A DNA stretch of 64,000 nucleotides. Origin: a virus. Shown here piece by piece: positions 55,963 through 64,000 of this stretch. The notes under the pieces were generated by a model, which searched no databases, had not been told where the DNA came from, and saw only the letters and a list, made by a program, of their open reading frames with translations. Numbering within the stretch: position 1 is the first letter of the stretch; the number at the start of each line of letters is the position of its first letter. The stretch is taken from positions 27,435 through 91,434 of the IMG/VR virus record IMGVR_UViG_3300046028_005224; one strand, given 5' to 3'. A program made the position numbers and the translations under genes.

Positions 55963-56607
55963 TTATAGATTTCTCAAGTACTCATTGAATACTTTGAGAA
56001 GACGCTCTTCGCGGATTTTTTTATCGATTGTTGGTGTTAATGAATTAATTTGCTGTAAAGTTTTTTCAGCTAAAACTCCATTATTCCAAATCCACTCCTT
56101 ACCTTCCATAATACCTTGAACAAATGCATCAGGTGCGGAAGGATCTGCTACAATATCAGCAGCAGTTGAAAGCATAAAATCATCACCAACATACTTGATA
56201 CCATTACGCTCAACAAGAGATCCAATACCTCTTGAAGAAACACCAAGCTTCACTCCTTCATCAAGAAGTGACTTAGCAATGTTACCCATTGGAGTGTCGA
56301 GGATTTTTGCTTTACCAATAAAATTATTTCCTTCTGCTTTTAGACTTGTGATCATGTGTGATGCACGATCTAAATTTACCGTTGGCCCATCGGGATGACC
56401 AAGTTCTCCAAGTGCTCTTCCTTCTTTAATATACTTTTGGGTATACTTTGCAACTTCTCTCTCAAGAATTGGGAAGGGATAGCAACGACCATTGCGGTTT
56501 GTAATTTCTGCTTGAAGAAAAGGCCCTGTAATATAAAGACTGGTTTTACCATTCTTTTCTTCGGTGAGAACTTGAATATTCTCGATTTGCTCTGTAATTA
56601 GTTTCAT
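55963..56607 (-). CDS. 21: Prohead maturation protease (gp21-like)
   Basis: A 214-residue serine protease of the herpesvirus-assemblin type. Segments include ITGPFLQAEITNRNGRCYPF, ELGHPDGPTVNLDRASHMIT (catalytic His) and LGVSSRGIGSL (catalytic Ser). It cuts gp22, gp23 and internal proteins. Length equals T4 gp21 (212). Confidence 0.94.
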   Translation of the reverse strand: MKLITEQIENIQVLTEEKNGKTSLYITGPFLQAEITNRNGRCYPFPILEREVAKYTQKYIKEGRALGELGHPDGPTVNLDRASHMITSLKAEGNNFIGKAKILDTPMGNIAKSLLDEGVKLGVSSRGIGSLVERNGIKYVGDDFMLSTAADIVADPSAPDAFVQGIMEGKEWIWNNGVLAEKTLQQINSLTPTIDKKIREERLLKVFNEYLRNL

Positions 56608-56611
56608 TGTT

Positions 56612-56878
56612 TTACTGGGTAAATCCTACTTTTGCAACTTGAACCGTACCACCTAAAACATGAATTAAATCACTAGCTGTTTTTTCAATAACTTCGGAAG
56701 TGTTGTTTAGCATTGTAATAGAACCAATTCCAGAATATGTAGAATTTCTTATTACAACTACAACAGAACCACCAGAAGCATTAACAACTCTAACGAGAGT
56801 TGCACTTCCAACAGTAGTGCTATTACCAATTCCTGTGGCTAAATTAGCCTCATTACCTTTTACCTTTAACCTATACAT
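56612..56878 (-). CDS. Small virion-region protein, 88 aa
   Basis: Started at ATG 56878 (MYRLKVKGNEANLATGIGNS), overlapping the previous gene by eight bases. Strand-rich with Val, Gly, Ser and Asn (GSVVVVIRNSTYSGIGSITM). It lies where T4 has gp68, but no similarity is visible; possibly a small decoration or structural protein. Confidence 0.68.
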   Translation of the reverse strand: MYRLKVKGNEANLATGIGNSTTVGSATLVRVVNASGGSVVVVIRNSTYSGIGSITMLNNTSEVIEKTASDLIHVLGGTVQVAKVGFTQ

Positions 56879-57047
56879 CTTGATCCTCGGTTTCCATAGT
56901 TGGGTCAAACATTTGAGCACCAATGACAGGCTTTAACTCATCAATCATTGAAACGCTTTTTTGATAAAGCAGTTGCTTGATTGCATCAGTAAGTTCCGCA
57001 GCTGGTGCGTCGGACATCACCATCCCAATAAAATCATTTGTTTCCAT
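56871..57047 (-). CDS. 67: Probable prohead core protein (gp67-like), 58 aa
   Basis: An acidic 58-residue protein (METNDFIGMVMSDAPAAELT, then KQLLYQKSVSMIDELKPVIG, ending METEDQDV) between portal and protease, the position of T4 gene 67. Small size, acidity and helical make-up agree with a core protein. An exact late promoter lies 25 bases upstream within the gp20 end. Confidence 0.68.
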   Translation of the reverse strand: METNDFIGMVMSDAPAAELTDAIKQLLYQKSVSMIDELKPVIGAQMFDPTMETEDQDV

Positions 57048-57071
57048 GAAATTACTTATAAAATCTTATAT

Positions 57072-57079
57072 TATTTATA
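57072..57079 (-). promoter_or_regulatory. Late promoter box TATAAATA
   Basis: An exact late consensus overlapping the gp20 stop region, 25 bases before the gp67-like gene. Confidence 0.75.
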
Positions 57080-58817
57080 GTTTGTTGGTTTTCTTAGTAT
57101 CTACTTTGTCCGCTTCTGGTGCTTTTACGTTTGCTGCTTTTTCACTAGGTTGCGGATCTTTAACAGGTTTCCCTAACCCAATCTCAAGATCTTTTGCATT
57201 TTGCTTTTGAGTTTTCTTAATAAGATCCTGACCTGTTTTTTGAACATAATCAGTTGGCATTCCAGTTTCAAGATCGGTTGGTTGAGTAGGTGGTGGAATA
57301 ATACCTGTGTTAAGTTCATCCGCAATTTGGAAATCAATTTCGATCATTTCCTCTTCGGTCTGGCGTAAGATCTTTCTTCTTACATACTCATTAGAATAAT
57401 ATTTTCCAACATAAGGCTCTACTTGCTGAAGAAGAGAAATTCTTTCATTCATTAATTCTGTTTCTTTTAGTTCAGCAAAATGATTGTCGTAAACATAATC
57501 ATATTGAATGTGATCACTCATCCATTCCCAATCTTGTGGAGTGATGATATTTTTAAGAACTAATTGAGTCTTTAGTAGATCATGGAATACATTGCTAAAT
57601 CTTTTACGCAATCTCCCTACAAATCTAGAGAACATGATTTCATCTCTAAGAATTTCAGAAGATCTTCCTAAATTAAATCCACCGTCTGCAGCAATTCTAG
57701 ATTCAGGAATACCTAAGGAACGATAAAGTTTCTTTTGGAAGTATTCAATATCTGCAAGTTCTCCAAGATTCTGTCCACCAGGAAGAGTGGTGATTTCAGT
57801 TCCACGACCACCTTCTCTACGAGGTAGCCAGAAATCTTCCATCATACTGGTAAACTTTTTATCATCACGAACTTCACCAGTTGATGCATCATAGACAAGT
57901 TTATTTCTATAACGCGACATTACATCACGAAGATATTGTTCCGCCTTGATTTTAGGAAGATTACCTACATCGATGTAGAAAATTCTACGCTCTGGAGCAC
58001 GAGACAATCTGTAAATAACCAGAGAATCTTCAATCATACGAAGTTGATTGAGAGACTTGATTGCTTTATGTAAGTATGATAAAACAGTCATCTTGTTACG
58101 ATCAACAAGACCCGAAGTAATATAAGTTACGGAATCTTTCGCTAACTTAACACCTTTACCATATCCACTAGCGCCAGTTGAATATCCTTGACTCTTAGGA
58201 GTATAAACAAAATACTCTTCTATATCGGGAAAGTCTAACTTTTCAACACCAATCTCTCTAGAAAGAGTGTTGACATTTTGAATGTCAACAATATTACGGT
58301 TATCTTTTTTCTTTAATTCTCTTACAAATTTAATTTTAAGTGAATCAATATATCTAATTTCTTGAATACCATTTTGAGGATTCTCAAGATCAATTACTTT
58401 ATGGTAAAATACACGACCATCAACGTACCAATTTCTAAAAATTTCATGAGCTTTTTTATCAAAGTCCATCAATTCTTTGATGTACTTGAACTCATCACGA
58501 ATGATATTTTTAATATTATCGTCTACATTCAAGTTTGATAATTCAATTTCTACAGGAGAATCATTTAAGTCTGATACAATAGCTTCGTTTACAACATCTT
58601 CAATAGCTTTGTCTGCTTCAGGATGCAAAGCCATTTCACGATATCTTTTAATCAAATCATACTCGGTTTTATATACACCTTCAATATCTACATATTGACC
58701 ATAAAAGCCTGAAGAAATGTAGTAGTCAACCCCGTCCTCATTATTAGGAGGAACGGGGGATACTTGCTTCTTAGGCTTTTTATAACCGTCATCAATTGAA
58801 AAACCAAACAGAGCCAT
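57075..58817 (-). CDS. 20: Portal protein (gp20-like)
   Basis: A 580-residue portal subunit (T4: 524). Marks include DYYISSGFYGQYVDIEG, YREMALHPEADKAIEDVVNE, RNWYVDGRVFYHKVID and IRYIDSLKIKFVRELKKKDN. The extra C-terminal part is Lys/Pro/Gln-rich. Twelve copies form the DNA entry channel that binds gp17. Confidence 0.96.
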   Translation of the reverse strand: MALFGFSIDDGYKKPKKQVSPVPPNNEDGVDYYISSGFYGQYVDIEGVYKTEYDLIKRYREMALHPEADKAIEDVVNEAIVSDLNDSPVEIELSNLNVDDNIKNIIRDEFKYIKELMDFDKKAHEIFRNWYVDGRVFYHKVIDLENPQNGIQEIRYIDSLKIKFVRELKKKDNRNIVDIQNVNTLSREIGVEKLDFPDIEEYFVYTPKSQGYSTGASGYGKGVKLAKDSVTYITSGLVDRNKMTVLSYLHKAIKSLNQLRMIEDSLVIYRLSRAPERRIFYIDVGNLPKIKAEQYLRDVMSRYRNKLVYDASTGEVRDDKKFTSMMEDFWLPRREGGRGTEITTLPGGQNLGELADIEYFQKKLYRSLGIPESRIAADGGFNLGRSSEILRDEIMFSRFVGRLRKRFSNVFHDLLKTQLVLKNIITPQDWEWMSDHIQYDYVYDNHFAELKETELMNERISLLQQVEPYVGKYYSNEYVRRKILRQTEEEMIEIDFQIADELNTGIIPPPTQPTDLETGMPTDYVQKTGQDLIKKTQKQNAKDLEIGLGKPVKDPQPSEKAANVKAPEADKVDTKKTNKL

Positions 58818-58840
58818 TACGTTTTGAAGTAACTTTTAAC

Positions 58841-58848
58841 TATTTATT
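58841..58848 (-). promoter_or_regulatory. Late promoter box AATAAATA
   Basis: A NATAAATA match 24 bases before the gp20 start, overlapping the gp19 stop. Confidence 0.68.
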
Positions 58849-59479
58849 ATCTTACTTCAACGCCGTTTGAACCATTATATGCTTCCCACCATTGAACTTG
58901 GAAGTCAACTTGGAATTCTTCAATCTGGCTGTTTGCATCATATGACAATGCAATAGCTGAAACTGAAGATGGGAAAATGCCATGGAAATTGTAGTATCTC
59001 AGAACGGGGATATTCTGAGCACTTGCAGTAGCAGCGGTTGTAGGTGCTCTACCTAACTGATAAACTTTACCATCAACTTGATAAGCTGAAGGATCAATTT
59101 GACCCGAGTTATCAGAAACTCTGTTGATGAAGTTCATCCAACGCTCAAAAGAATTTCTAAGAGCAAAGTCTGTGTCATTAATAACTGTTACTGACCATGG
59201 TTCAAAGGTTCTGTCTCCAGCAATTTGAAGAGTTCTACCTCTGAAAGGAACTGGGATTGGGGTAATCGTTGAAGCTGGTAATGAGGCAGCTTTTACAAGG
59301 AATCTAACCTTGTCGTTGATCTGGGACTCATTAACTCCATTAGGAAGAGCTGCTGCTGGAAAAGGAATTTCAACCTCAAATAGATTTGGGCGAACACCAC
59401 CACCTGCTAGTCTTCCCTTGAAGTTATCTAGAAATCTTCCGTCAGATCCTGAATTTGGGATTTGTTGAATCGAAGGCAT
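58847..59479 (-). CDS. 19: Tail tube protein (gp19-like)
   Basis: A 210-residue tube subunit (T4: 163). NLFEVEIPFPAAALPNG, VKAASLPASTITPIPVPFRG, AGDRTFEPWSVTVINDTDFA and SYDANSQIEEFQVDFQVQWW are characteristic strands of the tube fold. A TTTAAATA late-box variant (59507-59514) precedes it. Confidence 0.94.
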   Translation of the reverse strand: MPSIQQIPNSGSDGRFLDNFKGRLAGGGVRPNLFEVEIPFPAAALPNGVNESQINDKVRFLVKAASLPASTITPIPVPFRGRTLQIAGDRTFEPWSVTVINDTDFALRNSFERWMNFINRVSDNSGQIDPSAYQVDGKVYQLGRAPTTAATASAQNIPVLRYYNFHGIFPSSVSAIALSYDANSQIEEFQVDFQVQWWEAYNGSNGVEVR

Positions 59480-59514
59480 TGTTCTTTAACTCCGTTGTTG
59501 TACTATTATTTAAA

Positions 59515-61890
59515 TCAAACTCTTCCAACTACTTCTTCAAAGCTGATACCAGTTCTGGTAGCAACGAAGGTAAGTCCGATGTAATTAATGCTACGAGCAG
59601 GTTTTACAAAAATATCAGCTCTGAACTCATTAGCATCAATAATATCAGGAGTATTGTTTGTCTCATCACAAATCAGTCTATAATCAATGATTCCTCTCTT
59701 GGCAACTACATCACGGAGGTATGGCTCAACAATATTCACAAAGTTTGATCTTGTGATCTCATCGTTGAATTCAAAGAGTTGAGTTCTAGCAGCTCTTTCA
59801 ATTGCAGCCTCAATGGTTAGGAATAGCATTCTAACGTTGATTCTATCAAATGCAGATGCATATGATAGACCAGTTTTATCTCCAAAAAGGATAATACCAG
59901 ATCCAGGAGAGAAGATGACTGGATTGATTCTCTTGACATAGAGAAGATCTCTTTGTGCTTGAGTTGGGTTATATGCAAGCTTAACAGCGTTGTTAATAAC
60001 ACCTCTTCTAGAACCAGCAGGTGAGAACCAAGGATAGTCGGTAATTACCGTTCTACAAAGGCAACCTGCAACATCAGCGTTTAGAGGAATATATCTAAAC
60101 TTATTTGCAAATCTGTCGTACTGATACTTGTAACCACTATCAAAAATACCATAAGACGAAGAAGTGATTGCATCATAGAAGTTAATAATATTGTTAGTTT
60201 GAGTGCCAGAATCAGCTACATCAACAACTGCAGATCTGTGTGGAGAAATAACAGCAACACAGTCCTTTCTAAGTTCGGCAATGTTGATAAGTTGATTTGC
60301 CTTGGCTTGAGTGGTAAGCTTATCCGAGAAACCAGGACCCATGATTAGGTAGTTTACTGGATATTCCTTAACAGTCTCAAAGATTCTATATCCATTCATT
60401 AAATCACCAAGGGTGACTGAGTATCTTGGATCTGTATAAGCAGAGGAGATACCAGAAGTACCGTAGGTGTTACCGCCGAGGAGAGTATAGCTCTTAGCTC
60501 CAGCAGCATTGAATGTTACTCCTTGTGCCTTCTGACCCCAAGCACCACCAGTAGTGCCACCAAAACCAGTTGCAGAACCTGCAGAATCAGCACCAGCATA
60601 AATGTATCCTGAACTTAGTGCAATATAATCCTTGTAGTAGATGTTCTGGCTTGGGGAAAGCTGAGCATCAGATGCCTTAGATAAACCAATGTGCTTCTCA
60701 AGGATATTTCCAGCAATTCCAGTTACCGAACCACTATCATCAACAACGACAACATGAATTTCGTCGTTCTTGGCGCTTCTGCTATTAGCGTAGGTTGAAG
60801 TTCCTGGCTTAGGAGCAATCGAATTCCAGTAAACAGTTGAATTTACTAATCCAAGACTTTGCTGGTTGTACCAATCAAGAGCAGTGGCAGTACTTGTTCC
60901 AGTTGTACCAATTCCAATGAATCCATTAACGGTAGTTGCATTAAATGCATAAAGATCTGGAGTATAAGTTACTGCAGTTTCTACTTGAGTTGTGCTGTTA
61001 ACAACACTGGTAATTTTAACATCAATGTGAGTGTTGCCGATACCAGTAACAATGCCTTTTACAAAACCAGTAAATGCGGTTGTAGTTCCTACACCAGCAA
61101 CTGCAAATGTACCAATTTGCGTTACAGCAGCTCCAACTGTTACCGCTGAATATAATTGAGTAGTTGTGGTGGTTCTACTAAACGTTAAATCAGTAGTAGC
61201 AGCCCCTACTGCGGAAGAAGGAACTGAAAGATATACAGTACCAACACCGATTGCAAGAATTGTGGTCCCTGCACCGATATAAGTTCCTGAAACTGCATCA
61301 TTAACAAGTAATCCAGTGGTGTCAACACCAACGCTAACATCATATGCTTCGCTAAAGGTTCCTGCAGTTGTTGCAACACCAACAGTAATAGCAGTGGTTG
61401 CTGTAGAAATGCCAGTGTTTACACCGATAAGTCTTTGATCTGCAAAAGCATCAATAACACAAACTTTTAATCCGTTTGCCCAAACACCTGGATCTTTTGC
61501 TGCCCAGTGCCAGGTTGATGGTGAAGAGTAGTTTGTGGTATAATCTTCGTAGTTCTTGATCTTAACAGTTGTAGATCCAAGACCTACAGCTGTTGGTGCG
61601 TTTGCGTTGTTTAAGTTTGCTCCGTCAGCTCTGACTACACGCAATACGCCACCATAAGTTAAATAGTTTGATGCACTATACCAATATTCGTACTGATTAT
61701 CATTTTCGCTTGGCTTACCAAACTTATTAATTAAATCTTTTTCGCTCTCAACTAATGTGGCTTCCTCCACAGGACCTCTTTCAAAAGGTCCAACAAAAGC
61801 ACCAGTTAATTGACTTACGGAATCAATCCTTCCAACAGTTAGATCTACTTCTCTAACTTTAATTCCAGGTGAAACTAAACCTAAAGCCAT
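59515..61890 (-). CDS. 18: Tail sheath protein (gp18-like)
   Basis: A 791-residue contractile sheath protein (T4: 659). The N-terminus GLVSPGIKVREVDLT and the C-terminal RIDRINVRMLFLTIEAAIER-type region (read here as AFDRINVRMLFLTIEAAIER) are typical. A Thr/Val/Gly-rich insertion of about 200 residues at 150-350 probably forms an exposed outer domain. Confidence 0.96.
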   Translation of the reverse strand: MALGLVSPGIKVREVDLTVGRIDSVSQLTGAFVGPFERGPVEEATLVESEKDLINKFGKPSENDNQYEYWYSASNYLTYGGVLRVVRADGANLNNANAPTAVGLGSTTVKIKNYEDYTTNYSSPSTWHWAAKDPGVWANGLKVCVIDAFADQRLIGVNTGISTATTAITVGVATTAGTFSEAYDVSVGVDTTGLLVNDAVSGTYIGAGTTILAIGVGTVYLSVPSSAVGAATTDLTFSRTTTTTQLYSAVTVGAAVTQIGTFAVAGVGTTTAFTGFVKGIVTGIGNTHIDVKITSVVNSTTQVETAVTYTPDLYAFNATTVNGFIGIGTTGTSTATALDWYNQQSLGLVNSTVYWNSIAPKPGTSTYANSRSAKNDEIHVVVVDDSGSVTGIAGNILEKHIGLSKASDAQLSPSQNIYYKDYIALSSGYIYAGADSAGSATGFGGTTGGAWGQKAQGVTFNAAGAKSYTLLGGNTYGTSGISSAYTDPRYSVTLGDLMNGYRIFETVKEYPVNYLIMGPGFSDKLTTQAKANQLINIAELRKDCVAVISPHRSAVVDVADSGTQTNNIINFYDAITSSSYGIFDSGYKYQYDRFANKFRYIPLNADVAGCLCRTVITDYPWFSPAGSRRGVINNAVKLAYNPTQAQRDLLYVKRINPVIFSPGSGIILFGDKTGLSYASAFDRINVRMLFLTIEAAIERAARTQLFEFNDEITRSNFVNIVEPYLRDVVAKRGIIDYRLICDETNNTPDIIDANEFRADIFVKPARSINYIGLTFVATRTGISFEEVVGRV

Positions 61891-61928
61891 TTGGATTCCT
61901 CTAGTAGTTCTTCATTTGCTCTATGAAA

Positions 61929-61936
61929 TATTTATA
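61929..61936 (-). promoter_or_regulatory. Late promoter box TATAAATA
   Basis: An exact late consensus 39 bases before the gp18 start, in the short gap behind gp17. Confidence 0.78.
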
Positions 61937-61948
61937 AATTCCTTCTTC

Positions 61949-63646
61949 TTACCGATAGTCCCACATGTAAGACTTATCCCCATACTCGTCTACATGCCAT
62001 TTATCATCCCAAGCCTTTTGGTCTTTTTGACTAGCAAATAACCAACGATCTCCAGTTTCCTCTTCTACAAAACCTGTGAGGTCTTCCAAACCGTCCACAA
62101 TAAATCCAAATGGAGCCATATCTTGCTCAATTTGGTTTTTCTGTTCCTCATAAATTCTTTTACGAACATCATTGTCTGTCATCTCCTTGAAATAAGGTTG
62201 AACAACTAACCATGCAAATATAACCAAACACATTGCTAAGTCATCATTACATCCTTCTTCAGCTTCAAAAGATTGATTTCTTTGGATAAATGTGGTAAGC
62301 TCACTGATAACATCATAATCCGAAAAGATTAGTTTATCATCTTCAATTAATGTTTTTAAATTAGAGCATCCAACTTTTTTAACAGTCTTACTCATCTTCA
62401 ATCCCAACTGAGATTTTGTACCAGAAAATCCCTGACCCACAATCTGACCAGCTCTACCTCTCATAGCAACCATAAGAAGGTTATCATACTCAAGATCAAA
62501 TTGTAGGATTGAAGCAACCTGATCACCAACGTCGTTGGTTTCAATCAACACGTATGCTTTATTATATGCCACTGCTACCTGCTCAATAATGCTTGGAAAT
62601 AGCATTGGTTTGATTTCGTTATTTCGATATTTTGCTACAATCTTATATGGAAAAGTTGTTATATCAAAAACAACAAATGCAGAATAATCGTGCGATACCC
62701 CTCTAGCAACGTCCGCAGTTAAGATATAACTATTACCTTCTATAGCTTCTTGATATACGTCCAATCCCTTATTTGTTTTAATCGGATCTTCATATACCAA
62801 AGACTTTAACTTTGATGCTGATATTAATGTATCAACAGATCCTAAAAATTCGCACTCAAATTCTTGAGAGAACTGTTGTTTCGATGTGTTTGCAATAGTT
62901 TGCTCTTTCCATTCAGCATCACGACCAGGGACTTCTGACCAGTGAACTTCGGTCGTTACATACTGGTTTCTACCACGCTCAGCGTCATGCCAAAGACGGT
63001 AAAAATGATTCATACCCTTGGGGGTAGAAACAATAATTACTTTAGTTGATGTACCAGATGAAATTGTAGGATATACTGAACTAAAGAAGTCATCAGCAAT
63101 GTGATTTGGAATGAACGCAAATTCGTCCAAGAAGATAATGTTGAATGACATTCCTCGGACGGCAGAACTAGACGTAGATGCTGCCATGATTTTGGAGCCA
63201 TTTTCTAAAGTTAGGCTTCCTCGGTTCCATGCAATAATGCCTTGCTGCATCCACTTAGGAAGATTCTCATACGCTGTTTGCAATCTTTCTAATAACTCTC
63301 TTGCAGTTGATGCTTTGTTTGCTAAAATACCAATGTTAACATTGTCGTTAAAAACTGCATAATGTAACAAATAAGAAACCACAGTTGTAGACTTACCAGT
63401 CTGACGAGGCATCTTACAAATATTAAATCTATTATTATGGAAATTTCTAATTAACTTCTCTTGGAAAGCATACATATCAAAAGGTATTAAACCTTTATCA
63501 ACGTTTACAATTCTGACATAATTTTGTGCAAAATATACAGGATCTTGTTTACATTTAATAAACTCTTCAATTTGCTCAGCGGTAAACTCAATAGGTGTAT
63601 TAGCCTTTTTTAAATTAGGATTACCAAGATAAATGTTATCACTCAT
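61949..63646 (-). CDS. 17: Terminase large subunit (gp17-like)
   Basis: A 565-residue packaging motor. Walker A PRQTGKST (80-87), Walker B IIFLDEF (170-176), coupling motif VSTPKGMNHFY, and nuclease residues in LTADVARG, LIETNDVGD and CNDDLAM. It cuts and pumps DNA through gp20 into the prohead. T4 gp17 has 610 residues. Confidence 0.97.
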   Translation of the reverse strand: MSDNIYLGNPNLKKANTPIEFTAEQIEEFIKCKQDPVYFAQNYVRIVNVDKGLIPFDMYAFQEKLIRNFHNNRFNICKMPRQTGKSTTVVSYLLHYAVFNDNVNIGILANKASTARELLERLQTAYENLPKWMQQGIIAWNRGSLTLENGSKIMAASTSSSAVRGMSFNIIFLDEFAFIPNHIADDFFSSVYPTISSGTSTKVIIVSTPKGMNHFYRLWHDAERGRNQYVTTEVHWSEVPGRDAEWKEQTIANTSKQQFSQEFECEFLGSVDTLISASKLKSLVYEDPIKTNKGLDVYQEAIEGNSYILTADVARGVSHDYSAFVVFDITTFPYKIVAKYRNNEIKPMLFPSIIEQVAVAYNKAYVLIETNDVGDQVASILQFDLEYDNLLMVAMRGRAGQIVGQGFSGTKSQLGLKMSKTVKKVGCSNLKTLIEDDKLIFSDYDVISELTTFIQRNQSFEAEEGCNDDLAMCLVIFAWLVVQPYFKEMTDNDVRKRIYEEQKNQIEQDMAPFGFIVDGLEDLTGFVEEETGDRWLFASQKDQKAWDDKWHVDEYGDKSYMWDYR

Positions 63647-63651
63647 AAAAA

Positions 63652-64000
63652 TTACCTTTGTTCAATCCAGTTTAGAACCGCAAGTGCTTTTTTGTTAGTA
63701 TTGGGACTTGCACAAACAAGTGTATAAGTATCACTAATTGTTCCAATGCCACTTCTACCTAACTGAAGTGCTGCTCTAACATCAAGATCAACTAACGCAC
63801 CACTGCCATTAATTACAAAACCACTCAAAAGATCGTCTCCACCAGATACTGCAGTTTGAGTAATATTATACTGCATAAAAGAGTTTGGATCGGGATGATT
63901 TACCCAAGTTCCTCCAGTCAGTGTTGCATTTTGTAGAAGTTGCCAATAAACATTCGTATTATCATCAGTTGCTGCCTGTAATGATCTCAAGAGCACTCCT
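63652..64000 (-). CDS. Structural protein, partial (cut by right window edge)
   Basis: The frame is open to the right edge, so the 3' end of a longer gene is seen: at least 116 codons. The visible part is strand-rich (YWQLLQNATLTGGTWVNHPD, SGFVINGSGALVDLDVRAAL, ALAVLNWIEQR), like a fibre, fibritin or tail-associated protein. It ends five bases before gp17. A GTG at 63996 is unlikely to be the true start because no ribosome site can be judged so near the edge. Confidence 0.7.
   Translation of the reverse strand, partial: GVLLRSLQAATDDNTNVYWQLLQNATLTGGTWVNHPDPNSFMQYNITQTAVSGGDDLLSGFVINGSGALVDLDVRAALQLGRSGIGTISDTYTLVCASPNTNKKALAVLNWIEQR

Noticed and set aside
59507-59514. TTTAAATA before gp19 as a full late promoter
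   Set aside because: It deviates from NATAAATA at the second base, so it is mentioned under gp19 but not called separately.

Overview
The window is a 64 kb piece of a T4-like cyanophage genome (a myovirus of marine Synechococcus or Prochlorococcus). Three kinds of evidence agree. The T4 core genes occur in cyanophage order: terminase gp17, sheath gp18, tube gp19, portal gp20, protease gp21, scaffold gp22, capsid gp23, gp3, uvsY, uvsW, gp55, gp47, gp46, gp45, gp44, gp62, regA, gp43, uvsX, gp41, gp61, nrdA and nrdB. Typical cyanophage extras are present: two high-light-inducible proteins, CobS, Hsp20, MazG, RegA and many 2OG-Fe(II) oxygenases. T4-type late promoters (NATAAATA) stand before virion and lysis genes. 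All genes but one lie on the minus strand, so transcription runs from the right end to the left.

Layout from right to left. 64.0-52.7 kb: virion assembly (partial structural gene, gp17 to gp23, gp3). 52.7-46.5 kb: recombination and late transcription (uvsY, uvsW, gp55, gp47/46). 46.3-41.2 kb: an AAA+ ATPase (CobS) and a VWA protein with an HEXXH motif, flanking a virion-like protein. 41.2-30.9 kb: the replisome (clamp, clamp loader, RegA, polymerase, UvsX, helicase) with Hsp20, a nucleotidyltransferase and oxygenases inserted. 30.9-24.6 kb: MazG, small unknown genes and virion-type proteins under late promoters, plus the only plus-strand gene. 24.6-20.1 kb: primase and class Ia ribonucleotide reductase. 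20.1-12.2 kb: an accessory region with a probable glutamine riboswitch operon, an endolysin/lipoprotein pair, nine tRNA genes, many micro-genes and a host-type outer-membrane porin. 12.2-3.3 kb: a structured RNA candidate, an HD/oxygenase fusion and a nine-gene glycan cluster that includes GT11, GT6, GT4 and GT25 glycosyltransferases. 3.3-0 kb: an hli operon, another oxygenase, and a late cysteine peptidase/lysozyme pair, ending in a secreted protein cut by the window edge.

The accessory region carries host-type sigma-70 promoters very close to the consensus (TTGACA, 17 bp, TATAAT), often one per small gene group, suggesting early expression by host RNA polymerase. Several are merged with the terminator of the preceding gene. 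Virion and lysis genes instead carry NATAAATA boxes, matching the phage's own gp55 sigma factor and gp45 clamp.

Most interesting: (1) a glutamine-riboswitch-like RNA directly behind a strong promoter, with a mutually exclusive pairing beside the start codon, driving a three-peptide operon; (2) a complete SLH/OprB-type porin with a strong early promoter; (3) a compact, GC-rich, multi-hairpin RNA ending in a terminator; (4) adjacent GT11 and GT6 genes, which together resemble a blood-group-H/ABO-type glycan pathway; (5) a perfect-consensus promoter pointing antisense to the uvsW region. All calls come from reading the sequence without database searches.
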